Positions 1 to 9,089 of a stretch of DNA of 64,000 nt are shown here, piece by piece. Position 1 is the first letter of the stretch. Each line of letters begins with the position of its first letter. A program made the position numbers and the translations under genes. The stretch lies in NCBI GenBank assembly GCA_963697705.1, contig CAVOPA010000017.1, positions 186,001 to 250,000 on the forward strand, given 5' to 3'. Source of the stretch: CAVUCH01 sp963697705 (GTDB lineage Bacteria > Acidobacteriota > Vicinamibacteria > Vicinamibacterales > JAENWD01). Below the pieces are notes generated by a model that ran no database searches, was not told the origin of the DNA, and was given only the letters and a program-made list of their open reading frames with translations.

Positions 1-2
1 AC

Positions 3-1028
3 CTGGCGTTCGTCGACCTCCGCGTCGATGCCGCGGGGAGCCTCGGCACGCTCGAGCGGCTCCGCGCCGCGCACCCGGCCGTATCGATCTTTGCGATTGC
101 GCAGACGACCGAGCCCGATCTGATTCTTCAGGCGATGCGTGCCGGCGCCAACGAGTTCTTCGTCTGGCCGCTGCCGGAGGATGCCTTTCACGCCGCCGTC
201 CGCCGGGCCGCGGCGCGACGGGAGACCTCGAACAGCGCCTCCCGTCAGCCCTCCCAAACGCTCCTGTTCTTCGGCGCGAAGGGCGGCGCGGGCACGACGA
301 CGGTCGCGGTGAACTGCGCGGTCGAGATCGCGCGGCTGGCGAAACCGACGCTCATCCTGGATCTCAAGCCGTGCTTCGGCGAGGCGGCGCTGTTTCTGGG
401 CATGCGCCCGCGATTCACGGTGCTCGACGCGATCGACAACCTGCACCGGCTGGATCGCGACTTCCTGCGCGAGCTCGTCGCCAAGCACAAGTCGGATCTC
501 GAGATCCTTGCCGGGTCCGAGCAGGCCGACCGCCCGTCGGCCGCCGACGCCGGCGCAATCGAGGAGCTGTTCCGCGTGCTCGGCCGCGCCTACGACTACG
601 TCGTGGTCGACGCCGGCAACGCCATCAACTCGTGCACGATCAGCGCGCTCTACGCCGCAGACACGATCTTCGTCGTCGTCAATCCGGACGTGCCCTCGGT
701 GCGCAACGCGCAGCGCATGATCGACCGCGTGCGGCAGCTCGGCGTCGGGGGTGAGCGCGTGCAGGTGCTGCTCAATCGCTCCGGCGCACCGGGTGTGACG
801 TCCAGCCAGATCGAGACGGCACTCGCGTATCCGGTGCACCACCATTTCCCAAGTGATTACGCGGCGGTGTCCTCGGCGCTCAACTCCGGCGTGCCCTTGT
901 CGCTCTCGAACCACTCGGAGATGGCCAGCCAGTTCAAGCAGTTCACGCGCCAGATCGTCTCCCCTGGCGAAGTGGCCGAGGCGCCCGTCGTGGAGAAACG
1001 CAAATCGGTCCTGAGTTTCAGCTGGTAG
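3..1028 (+). CDS. cpaE: CpaE/TadZ-like pilus assembly ATPase (5' end cut by window edge)
   Basis: This is a MinD-superfamily protein of the Tad/Flp pilus type, expected to place the pilus machine at the membrane. The frame is already open at base 3, and the first 55 or so visible residues look like the end of a receiver-like domain (LQAMRAGANEF then WPL), so the true start lies upstream. The Walker A is deviant: GAKGGAGTTT at visible residues 91-100 keeps the signature Lys but has Thr where MinD has the second Lys, as is common in CpaE/TadZ. A switch-type DLKP and VVVDAGN follow. It sits 55 bases before cpaF in the order usual for tad loci. An alternative ATG at 135 would cut off the receiver-like part and is unlikely. 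Confidence 0.88.
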   Translation: MAFVDLRVDAAGSLGTLERLRAAHPAVSIFAIAQTTEPDLILQAMRAGANEFFVWPLPEDAFHAAVRRAAARRETSNSASRQPSQTLLFFGAKGGAGTTTVAVNCAVEIARLAKPTLILDLKPCFGEAALFLGMRPRFTVLDAIDNLHRLDRDFLRELVAKHKSDLEILAGSEQADRPSAADAGAIEELFRVLGRAYDYVVVDAGNAINSCTISALYAADTIFVVVNPDVPSVRNAQRMIDRVRQLGVGGERVQVLLNRSGAPGVTSSQIETALAYPVHHHFPSDYAAVSSALNSGVPLSLSNHSEMASQFKQFTRQIVSPGEVAEAPVVEKRKSVLSFSW

Positions 1029-1083
1029 GCACGAGCGCGGCAGCGGGCATCTTCCCGTGCGCCGACCGAGGTGGACTCAACCC

Positions 1084-2469
1084 ATGTCATCGGCTTCGAT
1101 CATCCCAACGCCGGCCGCTGGATCGCCAGGGCCGAAACCGCCCACGCCGCCGGCCGGTGGTCCATCGCGCCCGGCTGCGCGCCCGGAGCCGCCGCGGCCG
1201 CAGTACATCCAGCTGAAGGCGAACGTTCACCGGAAGCTGCTGAACCGGCTGAACCTCGAGGCCCTTGCAACCGTCGATCGGGCGCGGGCCGAAGGCGACA
1301 TCCGCACGCTGCTCTTCGAGCTGCTCGGCGAGGAGAGCCAGCCGCTCACGATGGCGGAGCGCGAGCAGATCCTCAGCGACATCCTCGACGAGGTCTTCGG
1401 GCTCGGGCCGCTCGAACCGCTGCTGCGCGACCCGACCATCAACGACATCCTCGTGAACACCTACAAGCAGGTGTACGTGGAACGGTCCGGTGTGCTGGAG
1501 CGCGTGCCGGGAACGTTCCAGGACAATCGCCACCTGATGCGGGTCATCGATCGCATCGTGAGCGCCGTCGGCCGCCGCGTCGACGACAGCTCGCCGATGG
1601 TGGACGCGAGGCTTGCCGACGGCTCGCGCGTCAATGCGATCATTCCGCCGCTGGCCGTCGACGGCCCGCTGCTCTCGATTCGCCGTTTTCCCAAGGAGCG
1701 CTTGAAAGCCGACGACCTGGTCAGCTACCGGGCGCTCACGCGGCCGATGCTCGACTTCCTCTCCGCGTGCGTGAAGGCGCGGCTGAACGCGATCATCAGC
1801 GGCGGCACGGGCGCCGGCAAGACGACGCTCCTGAACGTGATGTCGAGTTTCATCTCGGATAGGGACCGCATCGCGACCATCGAGGACGCCGCCGAGCTGC
1901 AGCTGCACCAGGAACACGTGGTCAGGCTCGAAACCCGGCCGCCCAACGTCGAAGGCAAGGGCGCGATCCGCCAGCGGCAGCTCGTCATCAACGCCCTCCG
2001 TATGCGCCCCGACCGCATTGTCGTCGGCGAGGTGCGCGGCGAAGAGGCCCTGGACATGCTGCAGGCGATGAACACCGGCCACGATGGCTCGCTCACGACC
2101 ATTCACGCGAACACGCCCCGCGACGCGATGTCTCGAATCGAAACGATGATCGCCATGGGCAACGTCAACCTGCCTGAGAAGGCCATGCGCCAGCAGATCT
2201 CCGCCGCCGTCCAGGTGGTGGTCCAGCAGACCCGCATGTCGGACGGCTCGCGGAAAGTGACGAGCATCTCCGAGATCACCGGCATGGAAGGCGACGTCAT
2301 CACGATGCAGGAGATCTTCCTGTTCGAGAAGGTGGGCGTGACGCAGGACGGCAAGGTGATGGGCCGGTTCCGCGCCACCGGCGTGCGCCCGAAGTGCGCC
2401 GAACGGATCAAGGCCGCGGGCATCCACCTGCCGCCGGATATGTTCGAGGGCGTCACGGAGGTGCGGTGA
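1084..2469 (+). CDS. cpaF: CpaF/TadA secretion ATPase
   Basis: This is the type II/IV secretion ATPase that powers Tad pilus extension at the cytoplasmic side of the inner membrane. The 461-residue length is normal for the family. The N-terminal 45 residues are Pro-rich and probably disordered. The Walker A GGTGAGKTT is at about residue 240, the Asp/Glu box RIATIEDAAEL follows, and the His box TTIHANTPRDAMSR is near residue 340. I chose ATG 1084 over GTG 1057 because a GAGGTGG ribosome site lies about nine bases before it. The stop codon overlaps the start of tadB by one base (TGATG), which implies translational coupling. Confidence 0.95.
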   Translation: MSSASIIPTPAAGSPGPKPPTPPAGGPSRPAARPEPPRPQYIQLKANVHRKLLNRLNLEALATVDRARAEGDIRTLLFELLGEESQPLTMAEREQILSDILDEVFGLGPLEPLLRDPTINDILVNTYKQVYVERSGVLERVPGTFQDNRHLMRVIDRIVSAVGRRVDDSSPMVDARLADGSRVNAIIPPLAVDGPLLSIRRFPKERLKADDLVSYRALTRPMLDFLSACVKARLNAIISGGTGAGKTTLLNVMSSFISDRDRIATIEDAAELQLHQEHVVRLETRPPNVEGKGAIRQRQLVINALRMRPDRIVVGEVRGEEALDMLQAMNTGHDGSLTTIHANTPRDAMSRIETMIAMGNVNLPEKAMRQQISAAVQVVVQQTRMSDGSRKVTSISEITGMEGDVITMQEIFLFEKVGVTQDGKVMGRFRATGVRPKCAERIKAAGIHLPPDMFEGVTEVR

Positions 2470-3443
2470 TGCGGACGCTGTTGCCCCTCGTCATGTTCGT
2501 CGTCGGCGCCGGCACGATCGCCGGCGGCTACGCGCTCCTCGCCTGGCTGCCCGCGCGCCTGGCGCAACGCCGGATCGAGACCCGCATCGCGGGGCTGGCA
2601 GCCCCGTTCGCGGAGCCGGAGGATGATCGCACGTCGATCCTCAAACGCCAGATGATCGGGGCGCTCCCCATCCTCGACAAGCTCGCCGGTCAGATGCGCT
2701 GGGGCAGCCGCCTGGCCGACATGATCCGCCAGTCGGGGTCGCACATCGGCGTCAGCACCCTCGTTGTGATGTCGCTCGGGATCGGACTCGCCGTCGCCCT
2801 GATCACGGGTTTCCTCACGCGGATGCCGTGGGCGATGCCCCCTGCCGGCCTGGCCGGCGCCTCGGTGCCGATCCTGGTCATCATGCAGAAGCGCACCAAG
2901 CGGATGGGACGATTCGAAGAGCAGTTCCCCGAAGCGCTCGACCTGCTGTCGCGGGCGATTCGCGCCGGACACGCGTTCACGACCGCCATGGGCATGGTCG
3001 CTGACGAGGCGCCCGATCCGATTGGCCCGGAGTTCAAGAAGACCTTCGACGAGCAGAACTTCGGCATGTCGGTCAAAGAGGCGCTCGGGAACCTCGGCGA
3101 TCGTGTGCCGCTCATCGACGTGCGGTTCTTCGTCACCGCGGTGCTGATCCAGCGGGAAACCGGCGGCAACCTATCGGAGATTCTCGACAACCTGTCGCAC
3201 GTGGTGCGGGAGCGCTTCAAGATCCTCCGCCAGGTGCGCGTGTTCACCGCCCACGGGCGCATGACCGGGTACGTACTGATGGCGCTCCCGGCCGCCCTCG
3301 CCATCGCGCTGTCATTCATCAACCCCGACCACATGAACGTGCTTTTCGAGGACCACATGGGCCGGATGATGATCCTCGGGACGATCATCATGCAGGCGGT
3401 GGGCTACGTCTGGATCCGGCAGGTCGTCAAGATCGAGGTGTGA
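2469..3443 (+). CDS. tadB: TadB inner-membrane pilus platform protein
   Basis: This is one of two T2SSF-domain membrane proteins that form the platform on which the CpaF ATPase works. It has 324 residues. There is a membrane segment at residues 5-25, a charged region, two helices near residues 95-140, then the cytoplasmic T2SSF domain with QFPEALDLLSRAIRAGH and the conserved RETGGNLSEILDNL, and two C-terminal membrane helices. The ATG overlaps the cpaF stop. Three bases separate it from tadC. Confidence 0.92.
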   Translation: MRTLLPLVMFVVGAGTIAGGYALLAWLPARLAQRRIETRIAGLAAPFAEPEDDRTSILKRQMIGALPILDKLAGQMRWGSRLADMIRQSGSHIGVSTLVVMSLGIGLAVALITGFLTRMPWAMPPAGLAGASVPILVIMQKRTKRMGRFEEQFPEALDLLSRAIRAGHAFTTAMGMVADEAPDPIGPEFKKTFDEQNFGMSVKEALGNLGDRVPLIDVRFFVTAVLIQRETGGNLSEILDNLSHVVRERFKILRQVRVFTAHGRMTGYVLMALPAALAIALSFINPDHMNVLFEDHMGRMMILGTIIMQAVGYVWIRQVVKIEV

Positions 3444-3444
3444 C

Positions 3445-4353
3445 ATGGCGGTGCTCGTACCGGTCACGGTATTTCTCATTGCTACAGCGCTCGTTGCCGT
3501 CGTCGGCCTGCGGTTCGTGGCGGCGCCGAGCGCCAATCTCGATCGCCGCCTGCAGGACGTCATCGGCGCCGGCATACGCGAGGAGACCCCCTCGCGCAGC
3601 AGCCAGATCAAAGGCTTCTTCAAGCGCCTCGGCGCCCGCGCGCCGCGTCTTTCGTCCGAGATCGGCAAGGTGCGCCAGCGCCTGATCCAGGCGGGCTACC
3701 GCGGCGAGGAAGCGTTGTCGGTGTTCTACGGCATCCGGTTCAGCATCGCCATTGTCGGGTTCCTGCTGTTCGCGACGCCAATCCTGATGAAGTCGAGCAT
3801 CATGTTCGGTCTCGTCGGAAGCCTGCTCGGGTACGTCCTGCCAGGGATGGGCCTTGCGCGGCTGGCGAAACGCCGACAGCACGCCATCCAGCTCTCGCTG
3901 GCCGACGCGGTCGACCTGCTCGTCGTCAGCGTGGAAGCCGGGCTGGGTCTCGATCAGGCGCTGCTCCGCGTCGGCAACGAGCTGACGACGACGCACCCGG
4001 CGCTGTCGGAGGAGCTTCGCCTGGCGACGCTCGAACTGCGGGCCGGGAAGGGCCGTGCCGACGCGCTGAGGAACCTGGCCGTTCGCACCGGGCTCGAGGA
4101 TCTCGGCTCGCTGGTGACCGTGCTGATCCAGACCGACAAATTCGGCACGAGCGTCGCGACATCGCTGCGTGTGCACTCCGAGGTGCTGCGTACCAAGCGC
4201 CGGCAGCGGGCTGAGGAGGCGGCGGCGAAGACGGGTGTCAAGATGATCTTCCCGCTCGTCTTCTGCATCTTCCCTGCGATCTTCGTCATCACCATCGGGC
4301 CGGCGGCAATCAAGTTCGTGCAGGTCATCTTCCCGCTGGTGCACAAGAAGTGA
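3445..4353 (+). CDS. tadC: TadC inner-membrane pilus platform protein
   Basis: This is the second T2SSF platform protein of the Tad system, 302 residues. It has an N-terminal membrane helix, a pair of central helices, the T2SSF motif ADAVDLLVVSVEAGLGLDQAL, the short match GTSVATSLRVHSEVLRTKRR typical of TadC, and a last membrane segment rich in Phe and Ile. It starts two bases after the tadB stop. The pilin, secretin, prepilin peptidase and TadD-like genes are not in the window and presumably lie upstream of base 1. Confidence 0.92.
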   Translation: MAVLVPVTVFLIATALVAVVGLRFVAAPSANLDRRLQDVIGAGIREETPSRSSQIKGFFKRLGARAPRLSSEIGKVRQRLIQAGYRGEEALSVFYGIRFSIAIVGFLLFATPILMKSSIMFGLVGSLLGYVLPGMGLARLAKRRQHAIQLSLADAVDLLVVSVEAGLGLDQALLRVGNELTTTHPALSEELRLATLELRAGKGRADALRNLAVRTGLEDLGSLVTVLIQTDKFGTSVATSLRVHSEVLRTKRRQRAEEAAAKTGVKMIFPLVFCIFPAIFVITIGPAAIKFVQVIFPLVHKK

Positions 4354-4374
4354 CGCGCCTCCGGACCCGCCTCC

Positions 4375-5787
4375 ATGAATGGTGCCGTGGTGAGTGAGAC
4401 AGCCGTTCCGACGATTGAGCGCCGAGCGCCGGTGCCAGAAGCGCCGGCGACGTTCGAGGCCACGGGGCTGACTTTCGAACACCTGCGCCAGCTGCTGGTG
4501 AAGACGCTGTACACCGGTGAAGCCACGGGCCTCGTACTCGGGGAGCGGATGCGGCTGCCGTACGCGCTGCTCGAGCAGATGGTGGAGCACGTGCGGCGGG
4601 AGAAGCTGGTCGAGGTGCGCGGCTCGTCGGGTGGCGGCAGCGCCGGCTACCGGTATGCGCTCACCGATCTCGGTCGCGACCGCGGCCAGCACTACCTCGA
4701 TTCGAACCAGTACGTCGGGCCCGCGCCGGTGCCCCTCGCGCAGTACTGCGCCTACGTGCGGCACGGCCGCGACTCACGGGGGTTCCTCGATCGCAGCCGG
4801 CTGGCAGCGGGGTTCAACCATCTGGTCGTCTCCCCGGAAACGCTCGACCAGCTCGGTCCGGCGGTGAACTCCGGAAAGTCGATCTTCCTTTACGGCCCTC
4901 CGGGCAATGGAAAGACCGTGCTCGCCGACGGAGTAGGCCGGGCGCTCGGCGGCGACATGTTCGTGCCGCACGCGATCGACATCGACGGGCAGATCGTCAC
5001 CGTGTTCGATCCGGTCAACCATCAGGCGCTGGACGTGGCCGAGGAGAGCGGGCCGTCGATCATCAAGGCGGCGCCCCGCGATCGCCGGTGGGTGAGAATC
5101 AAGCGTCCGGTCGTGACCGTCGGCGGAGAGTTGACGCTCGAGATGCTGGACCTGAGCTTCAACGACATCTCGAAGTTCTACGAGGCGCCCCTTCAGCTCA
5201 AATCGAACGGCGGCGTCTTCCTCGTCGACGACTTCGGGCGGCAACGCATCCGCCCGCGCGACCTGCTCAACCGGTGGATCGTTCCGCTCGAAAGCCGCGT
5301 CGACTACCTGACGCTGCACACGGGCAAGAAGTTCGAAATCCCGTTCGACGTCCTGATCGTGTTCGCCACGAACCTGAATCCGGAGTCGCTCGCCGACGAA
5401 GCCTTCCTGCGGCGGATCCCGTACAAGATCTACGCGAAGAACCCCACGCCGGAGGAGTTCTCGAAGATCTTCGCCATCAACTGCAAGCGCCGCGGGCTGG
5501 TGTTCGATCCGGTCGTCGTCGAGTACCTGGTGCGGCGTTACTACGAGCCGCGCTCGATCGAGATGCGCGCCTGCCAGCCGCGCGACCTGGTCGAACAGGT
5601 GGTCGATATGTGCCGGTACGAAGGGCGCGAGCCGGCGATCAGCCGCGAGCTGCTGGACAAGGCCTGCGCCAGCTACTTCCTCGACGCACAGGCGAGCAAA
5701 TCCGCCGCGCCCAGGGCCAAGCGGCCGGCGCGTCCGCGTACGCCGAAGGCCGCTGCCGCCCAGGAGACCGTCGAGTGGCCAGCCTGA
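4375..5787 (+). CDS. AAA ATPase with N-terminal winged-helix-like domain
   Basis: This 470-residue protein has a MoxR-like/AAA core. Walker A GPPGNGKT is at about residues 174-181, Walker B is VFLVDDFG near 281, a sensor-1-like ATNLNPESL near 339, and an arginine-bearing FLRRIPYKI follows. Residues 25-120 resemble a winged-helix domain (FEHLRQLLVKTLYTGEATG, then EKLVEVRG). The C-terminal 30 residues are Ala/Pro/Lys-rich. It starts 21 bases after tadC, so it probably belongs to the tad operon. I do not know its role; possibilities are a remodelling factor for the pilus machine or a regulator of it. Confidence 0.75.
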   Translation: MNGAVVSETAVPTIERRAPVPEAPATFEATGLTFEHLRQLLVKTLYTGEATGLVLGERMRLPYALLEQMVEHVRREKLVEVRGSSGGGSAGYRYALTDLGRDRGQHYLDSNQYVGPAPVPLAQYCAYVRHGRDSRGFLDRSRLAAGFNHLVVSPETLDQLGPAVNSGKSIFLYGPPGNGKTVLADGVGRALGGDMFVPHAIDIDGQIVTVFDPVNHQALDVAEESGPSIIKAAPRDRRWVRIKRPVVTVGGELTLEMLDLSFNDISKFYEAPLQLKSNGGVFLVDDFGRQRIRPRDLLNRWIVPLESRVDYLTLHTGKKFEIPFDVLIVFATNLNPESLADEAFLRRIPYKIYAKNPTPEEFSKIFAINCKRRGLVFDPVVVEYLVRRYYEPRSIEMRACQPRDLVEQVVDMCRYEGREPAISRELLDKACASYFLDAQASKSAAPRAKRPARPRTPKAAAAQETVEWPA

Positions 5788-6455
5788 GCCCGGAAACAAC
5801 CTTCAGGCGTGCGCCCGCCGCGACGCTCGCCGGGCGCGACTGGTCGGGGCTGCAGGAGCTCGCCCGCGAGTTCGGGGCGCGCGCGTTCATCAGCGCCCTG
5901 TTCGTGGTCCTGGCGACACGCGTCGGCGCGGAGTTCGTCCGGACCGGGCACGTGACCGGCCTGCTCCTGCTCGTCAGCGAGTTGCTCGTCGTCATCCTGA
6001 CGGCGGTCAGGCGGCCCGCGGCGATCGTGGATCGCACGTGGCACGCGCGCCTGATTGCGGCAGCTTCGATCATCGGTGTGCCCCTGATCCGCCCCATCGG
6101 CGAGGGCCTCGTTCCCGACCTGTACACCGCCCTCGTCTCGGGTGCCGGCCTGGTCGTGATCATCGCCGGGAAGGTGACGCTCGGCCGCAGCTTCGGCCTG
6201 ATGCCGGCCCACCGGGGCCTGGTGTGCACCGGCATCTACGGATGGGTGCGGCACCCGATCTACGCGGGGTACCTGTTGACCCATGCGGCGTTTCTCGTCG
6301 CGCATCCGGACGGCCTGAACCTGCTCCTGCTCGTCGTCAGCGACCTGTCGCTGCTGCTGCGCGCCGGCTACGAGGAACGCACGCTCGCGCGCGATCCCGA
6401 GTACCTCGGCTACATGACGCGCGTGCGCTGGAAGGTCTGTCCCGGCGTGCTCTGA
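5775..6455 (+). CDS. Membrane methyltransferase of the isoprenylcysteine/phospholipid methyltransferase type
   Basis: This 226-residue integral membrane protein has about five hydrophobic segments. Its C-terminal signature matches the ICMT/PEMT family: GIYGWVRHPIYAGYLL, then EERTLARDPEYLGYMTRV. Family members transfer a methyl group from S-adenosylmethionine to a lipid or a prenylated or other membrane substrate; the substrate cannot be read from sequence. GTG 5775 is the first usable start in the frame and overlaps the end of the ATPase gene by 13 bases, so the two are probably co-transcribed. A longer open frame upstream is antisense-like coding noise inside the ATPase gene. Confidence 0.75.
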   Translation: MASLSPETTFRRAPAATLAGRDWSGLQELAREFGARAFISALFVVLATRVGAEFVRTGHVTGLLLLVSELLVVILTAVRRPAAIVDRTWHARLIAAASIIGVPLIRPIGEGLVPDLYTALVSGAGLVVIIAGKVTLGRSFGLMPAHRGLVCTGIYGWVRHPIYAGYLLTHAAFLVAHPDGLNLLLLVVSDLSLLLRAGYEERTLARDPEYLGYMTRVRWKVCPGVL

Positions 6456-6468
6456 CGAGGGCCTCGAG

Positions 6469-7008
6469 CTACAGCGTCAGCGCCGCGGCGTTCCATTGCG
6501 CCGCCTGCTGATCCGACCTGAACCACTGCTTGAGATCGACCACGACGGAGTCGCCCTCGCGGCGCACGGCGAAACGGTCCATGTTGCGCGTCGCCCGCCC
6601 GGAGATGAAGGTGCCATCCGGTTGGTACTTCGATTCGTGCCGCGGGCACTGGAAGCGCGAGTCCTGCTGCCGCCACCTGAGCGCGGTGTTCTCGTGCGGG
6701 CACGCGAGCCCGAATGCGAACACGCGGTTTTGATAGCGCACGAGGATAATCTGCGCGTCACGATCGATTGTGACGCCATCGGCCGCGGGCAGCGGATAGG
6801 TGCGCTCGTCGGCCTGCGCGGAGGCGCCCGTCGCCTCGGTTACCGGCAGTGCGGCCGCGCTCGGCAGCGCGAACTCCGACGCGAGCGCAGCGGTGATCGC
6901 CACGGTCGAAACCTGGCCGAGGAACTGGCGACGCGTCGTTCTATCGCATCCGTCACATTCCTCGTGGGAATCGCCTGCCGTGACGTAGAGGAATCTTCTG
7001 GTTCTCAT
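6469..7008 (-). CDS. Tat-exported Rieske [2Fe-2S] protein
   Basis: This is a 179-residue Rieske iron-sulfur protein. The cluster ligands are C103 and H105 in CPHENT and C121 and H124 in CPRHES, the standard C-x-H then C-x2-H pattern. The N-terminus has RRQFLGQ followed by a hydrophobic stretch, as in a Tat signal, so it is probably folded and exported or membrane-anchored. An extra cysteine-rich segment, EECDGC, precedes the twin arginines. The neighbouring minus-strand genes are two small membrane proteins, so the three may form a small electron-transfer unit; this is inferred from position only. It ends 14 bases from the convergent methyltransferase gene. Confidence 0.85.
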   Translation of the reverse strand: MRTRRFLYVTAGDSHEECDGCDRTTRRQFLGQVSTVAITAALASEFALPSAAALPVTEATGASAQADERTYPLPAADGVTIDRDAQIILVRYQNRVFAFGLACPHENTALRWRQQDSRFQCPRHESKYQPDGTFISGRATRNMDRFAVRREGDSVVVDLKQWFRSDQQAAQWNAAALTL

Positions 7009-7024
7009 GTTCGTCCGTCGATGA

Positions 7025-7519
7025 TCAGGCCGCCACGGTCAGCCACGTGCCGGCCAGGAGGGCCGCGAGCCAGAGCACGAGGCTCGCAGCGGAGAAAAGC
7101 CGCAGGCGCGACCACCCGCGCTCGCCCGCACCACGTGACGCGGCACGTTCGGCCAGCACCAGCAGCCCGCCATTCGCCAGCAGCAGCGCGACCACGCCCA
7201 TCTTGGTCCAGAACAGGCGTGAGTTGAGGAACGTCTCCAGATCCGCGGCAGCCATCAGCATGCCCGTGACGGCCATCACCGCGAGCGCGGGCACGACGAT
7301 GCGATGGGATCGACCGGCGAGCGCCAGCGCCGCCTGGCGCGCCGCGGCATCCTTACGCCCCTCGAGCAGGTGCCGATCCGCCAGCAGCGCCGTACCGCCG
7401 CCGAAGAGCAGGCCGGCCAGGTGGAAGAACCGCACGGTGACCGATACCGCATGGTGATCCGCGTACAACGCTGCCCACCAGGTCAGCGCTCCCGACACCA
7501 CCGCAGGGGAAGTCATCAC
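7025..7519 (-). CDS. Four-helix membrane protein, function unknown
   Basis: This 164-residue protein has four clear hydrophobic segments. Histidines lie near the membrane faces (DHHAVSVTVRFFH at the N-terminus, GRSHRIVVP in the middle), a pattern that would suit b-type haem binding or a CopD-like fold, but no family signature is strong enough to name it. Start is GTG 7519 or the adjacent ATG 7516, directly after the stop of the upstream frameshifted gene. It lies 16 bases upstream of the Rieske gene on the same strand. Confidence 0.65.
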   Translation of the reverse strand: MMTSPAVVSGALTWWAALYADHHAVSVTVRFFHLAGLLFGGGTALLADRHLLEGRKDAAARQAALALAGRSHRIVVPALAVMAVTGMLMAAADLETFLNSRLFWTKMGVVALLLANGGLLVLAERAASRGAGERGWSRLRLFSAASLVLWLAALLAGTWLTVAA

Positions 7520-8222
7520 CTACCTCGTAAGCAGCATGAACACATAGCTGGCCGTGGCGATGCTCATCGACGTGATGGCCACAGCGCGGTGAGCCGACCG
7601 GTTGCCGCTGCCATCGTCTCCCGGCGCGAGCATGGCGGTCGTCACGAACCCGGCATCGGCGGCAAGCATCATGATCCCGTGCGTCATGCGCCGAGTGCGA
7701 CGCACCGGATCCTTGCGGCCCTCCCAGAGGTTCCACACACCCGTCACGGTATTGAGGCCGAAGAGCACGCCGATACTGCTGCCGACCACCGCGTGCGCCG
7801 TCCGCTTGCTGTCCGTGGAGTTCGGTGTACAGGCTGTCGCCGAGGGCGAACTGCGTCACGAAGAGCGGCAGCATCGCGATGCTCGCGTAGACGTGGATCT
7901 TGCGCCGCGTGTGGTAGGCGTCGCTGTACTCGAATGCCACCGGGCGCGGCCCCTGCGCGGGCGGGTCCTGGGCGAGCGCCGGCAGGGCGGACGACAGCGC
8001 AAAGGTGGGCACGGCGTTCGTCGTGCCCGGATTCGCAAGAAAGTCGACGCGCCATCCGCGACCGGTGGCGTACTGGACGACGGAAGCGTCCTGCACCGGC
8101 GCTGGTGCACTGAGCGCCTGCGCTTCGCTCTGGGCCACGCCTGCGCCCTGGGCGAGCGCGTACCCTGGCATCAGGATGATGATTGCGAGCATCAGACAAT
8201 CGAGACGCAGCCGTTCGCGCAT
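7520..8222 (-). pseudogene. Exported membrane protein, frameshifted near 7805-7820
   Basis: Read on the minus strand, ATG 8222 opens with a signal peptide ending near GYALAQG, followed by a Pro/Ala-rich spacer and FVTQFALGDSLYTELHG in one frame. The protein then plainly continues in another frame with KRTAHAVVGSSIGVLFGL, VWNLWEGRKDP and RRMTHGIMMLAADAGF down to the stop at 7520. One extra base (or two missing) around 7805-7820 separates the halves. The rejoined product would be about 234 residues with three or four membrane helices and several histidines. Both halves look well conserved in codon use, so a sequencing error is as likely as a recent mutation. I do not recognise the family. Confidence 0.6.
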
Positions 8223-8671
8223 GAAGACGTCCTTTCGCGGTCGCACTCGCAGAGTGCCGTAGAGGGTGACGGGGAAGCTTCGCTCTGTGGACGAGCGGGG
8301 CACGCGGCGGGTGACCCTGACCGCTCCGCTCGCACGCTCTCCCTTTGTACACCCGAACCGCTGCGCATGCGGTGCGGCGCTTCGGCCACACGGATGGTCT
8401 CCGAAGCGGACAGCACCTGCACGCATCCGGTGGAAGGGCAACGCCCGTACCGCGAAGCGGTGCCGCACACGGCAGCGCGTCCGTTGCGGCAACGGCTGGG
8501 CGGAACGGTGCAAATTCGGAGCAGAACCCCGCGTTGGCGGCGCACCGCCGGTCGGCCCGCGCCGATCGTGATTGTTCGTTATCAAGCGACGACTGTTTCG
8601 AGACGTGAAAGCGCTCTCGAATTAGGGCAGTGGCAGCGACCGCGAGAGAGGTCAGCCGTCTACGGGTGATG
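8223..8671. other. Gene-free stretch
   Basis: About 450 bases lie between the frameshifted membrane-protein gene and the Smr-domain gene. Only low-quality overlapping frames are seen on either strand, none with a recognisable domain. The promoter of the minus-strand group ending at the Rieske gene presumably lies here, but I could not pick out convincing -35/-10 boxes. Confidence 0.4.
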
Positions 8672-8950
8672 TCAGGCGTCAGAGCCGGCGCCCTCGAGCC
8701 GTGCGACGGTGGCGCCGAGGTGCGACTCGGGCGCGTCCCAGAATGCGGAGACCAGTGGATGCCGCTCGAGCGCGGCCTGCACGATCCCGCGTTGCACGCC
8801 GGTGCCCCGTCCGTGAATGAGGCGAACCTCCCGGAGCCCAGCCTCGTGCGCGGCGTTCACGTACTCGTGGACGAGCGACGCGACGTCACGCGGATGGAAC
8901 GCGTGCAGGTCGAGGCTGGCGTCGATCGGGAGTCGAAGCGGGCGGTCCAT
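8672..8950 (-). CDS. Small Smr-domain protein
   Basis: This 92-residue protein is little more than a Smr domain. It has the LDLHAFHPRDV start motif and the LIHGRGTGVQRGIV signature, followed by a short C-terminal tail. Smr domains bind or nick branched DNA or act on RNA; the stand-alone form seen here lacks the MutS2 ATPase, and its substrate is unknown. It lies downstream of queF on the same strand, separated by a heptad repeat array that comes right up to its start codon. Confidence 0.85.
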   Translation of the reverse strand: MDRPLRLPIDASLDLHAFHPRDVASLVHEYVNAAHEAGLREVRLIHGRGTGVQRGIVQAALERHPLVSAFWDAPESHLGATVARLEGAGSDA

Positions 8951-8951
8951 T

Positions 8952-9089
8952 GGATGCGGGATGACGGATGCAGGATGACGGATGCAGGATGTCGGATGCA
9001 GGATGTCGGATGCAGGATGTCGGATGGCGAATGACGCCGACTGCCATGCATTTCGTCATCCTGCATCCGGCATCCGGCATTCGACATCC
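8952..9089. repeat. Heptad inverted array 1 (word GGATGNN)
   Basis: Direct units GGATGCA, GGATGAC and GGATGTC alternate about ten times at a 7-base period from 8952 to about 9034. From about 9054 to 9089 the reverse-complement word follows (CATCCTGCATCCGG and similar). The two arms can pair in many registers to form a long hairpin. It fills the gap between the stop of queF and the start of the Smr gene. Confidence 0.9.

Noticed and set aside
1087..2427. Long open frame on the minus strand opposite cpaF
   Set aside because: Very high third-position GC produces long antisense frames. The translation is rich in His, Arg and Gly with no domain, and cpaF on the other strand is certain. The same applies to long frames opposite tadC, the NtrC regulator, lpdA, E1 beta, the first permease, thiI, the aldolase and the ThyX-like gene.
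8952..9089. Possible CRISPR array
   Set aside because: The repeats are only seven bases, have no unique spacers of 30-40 bases, and are followed by their own inverse. No cas genes are present.
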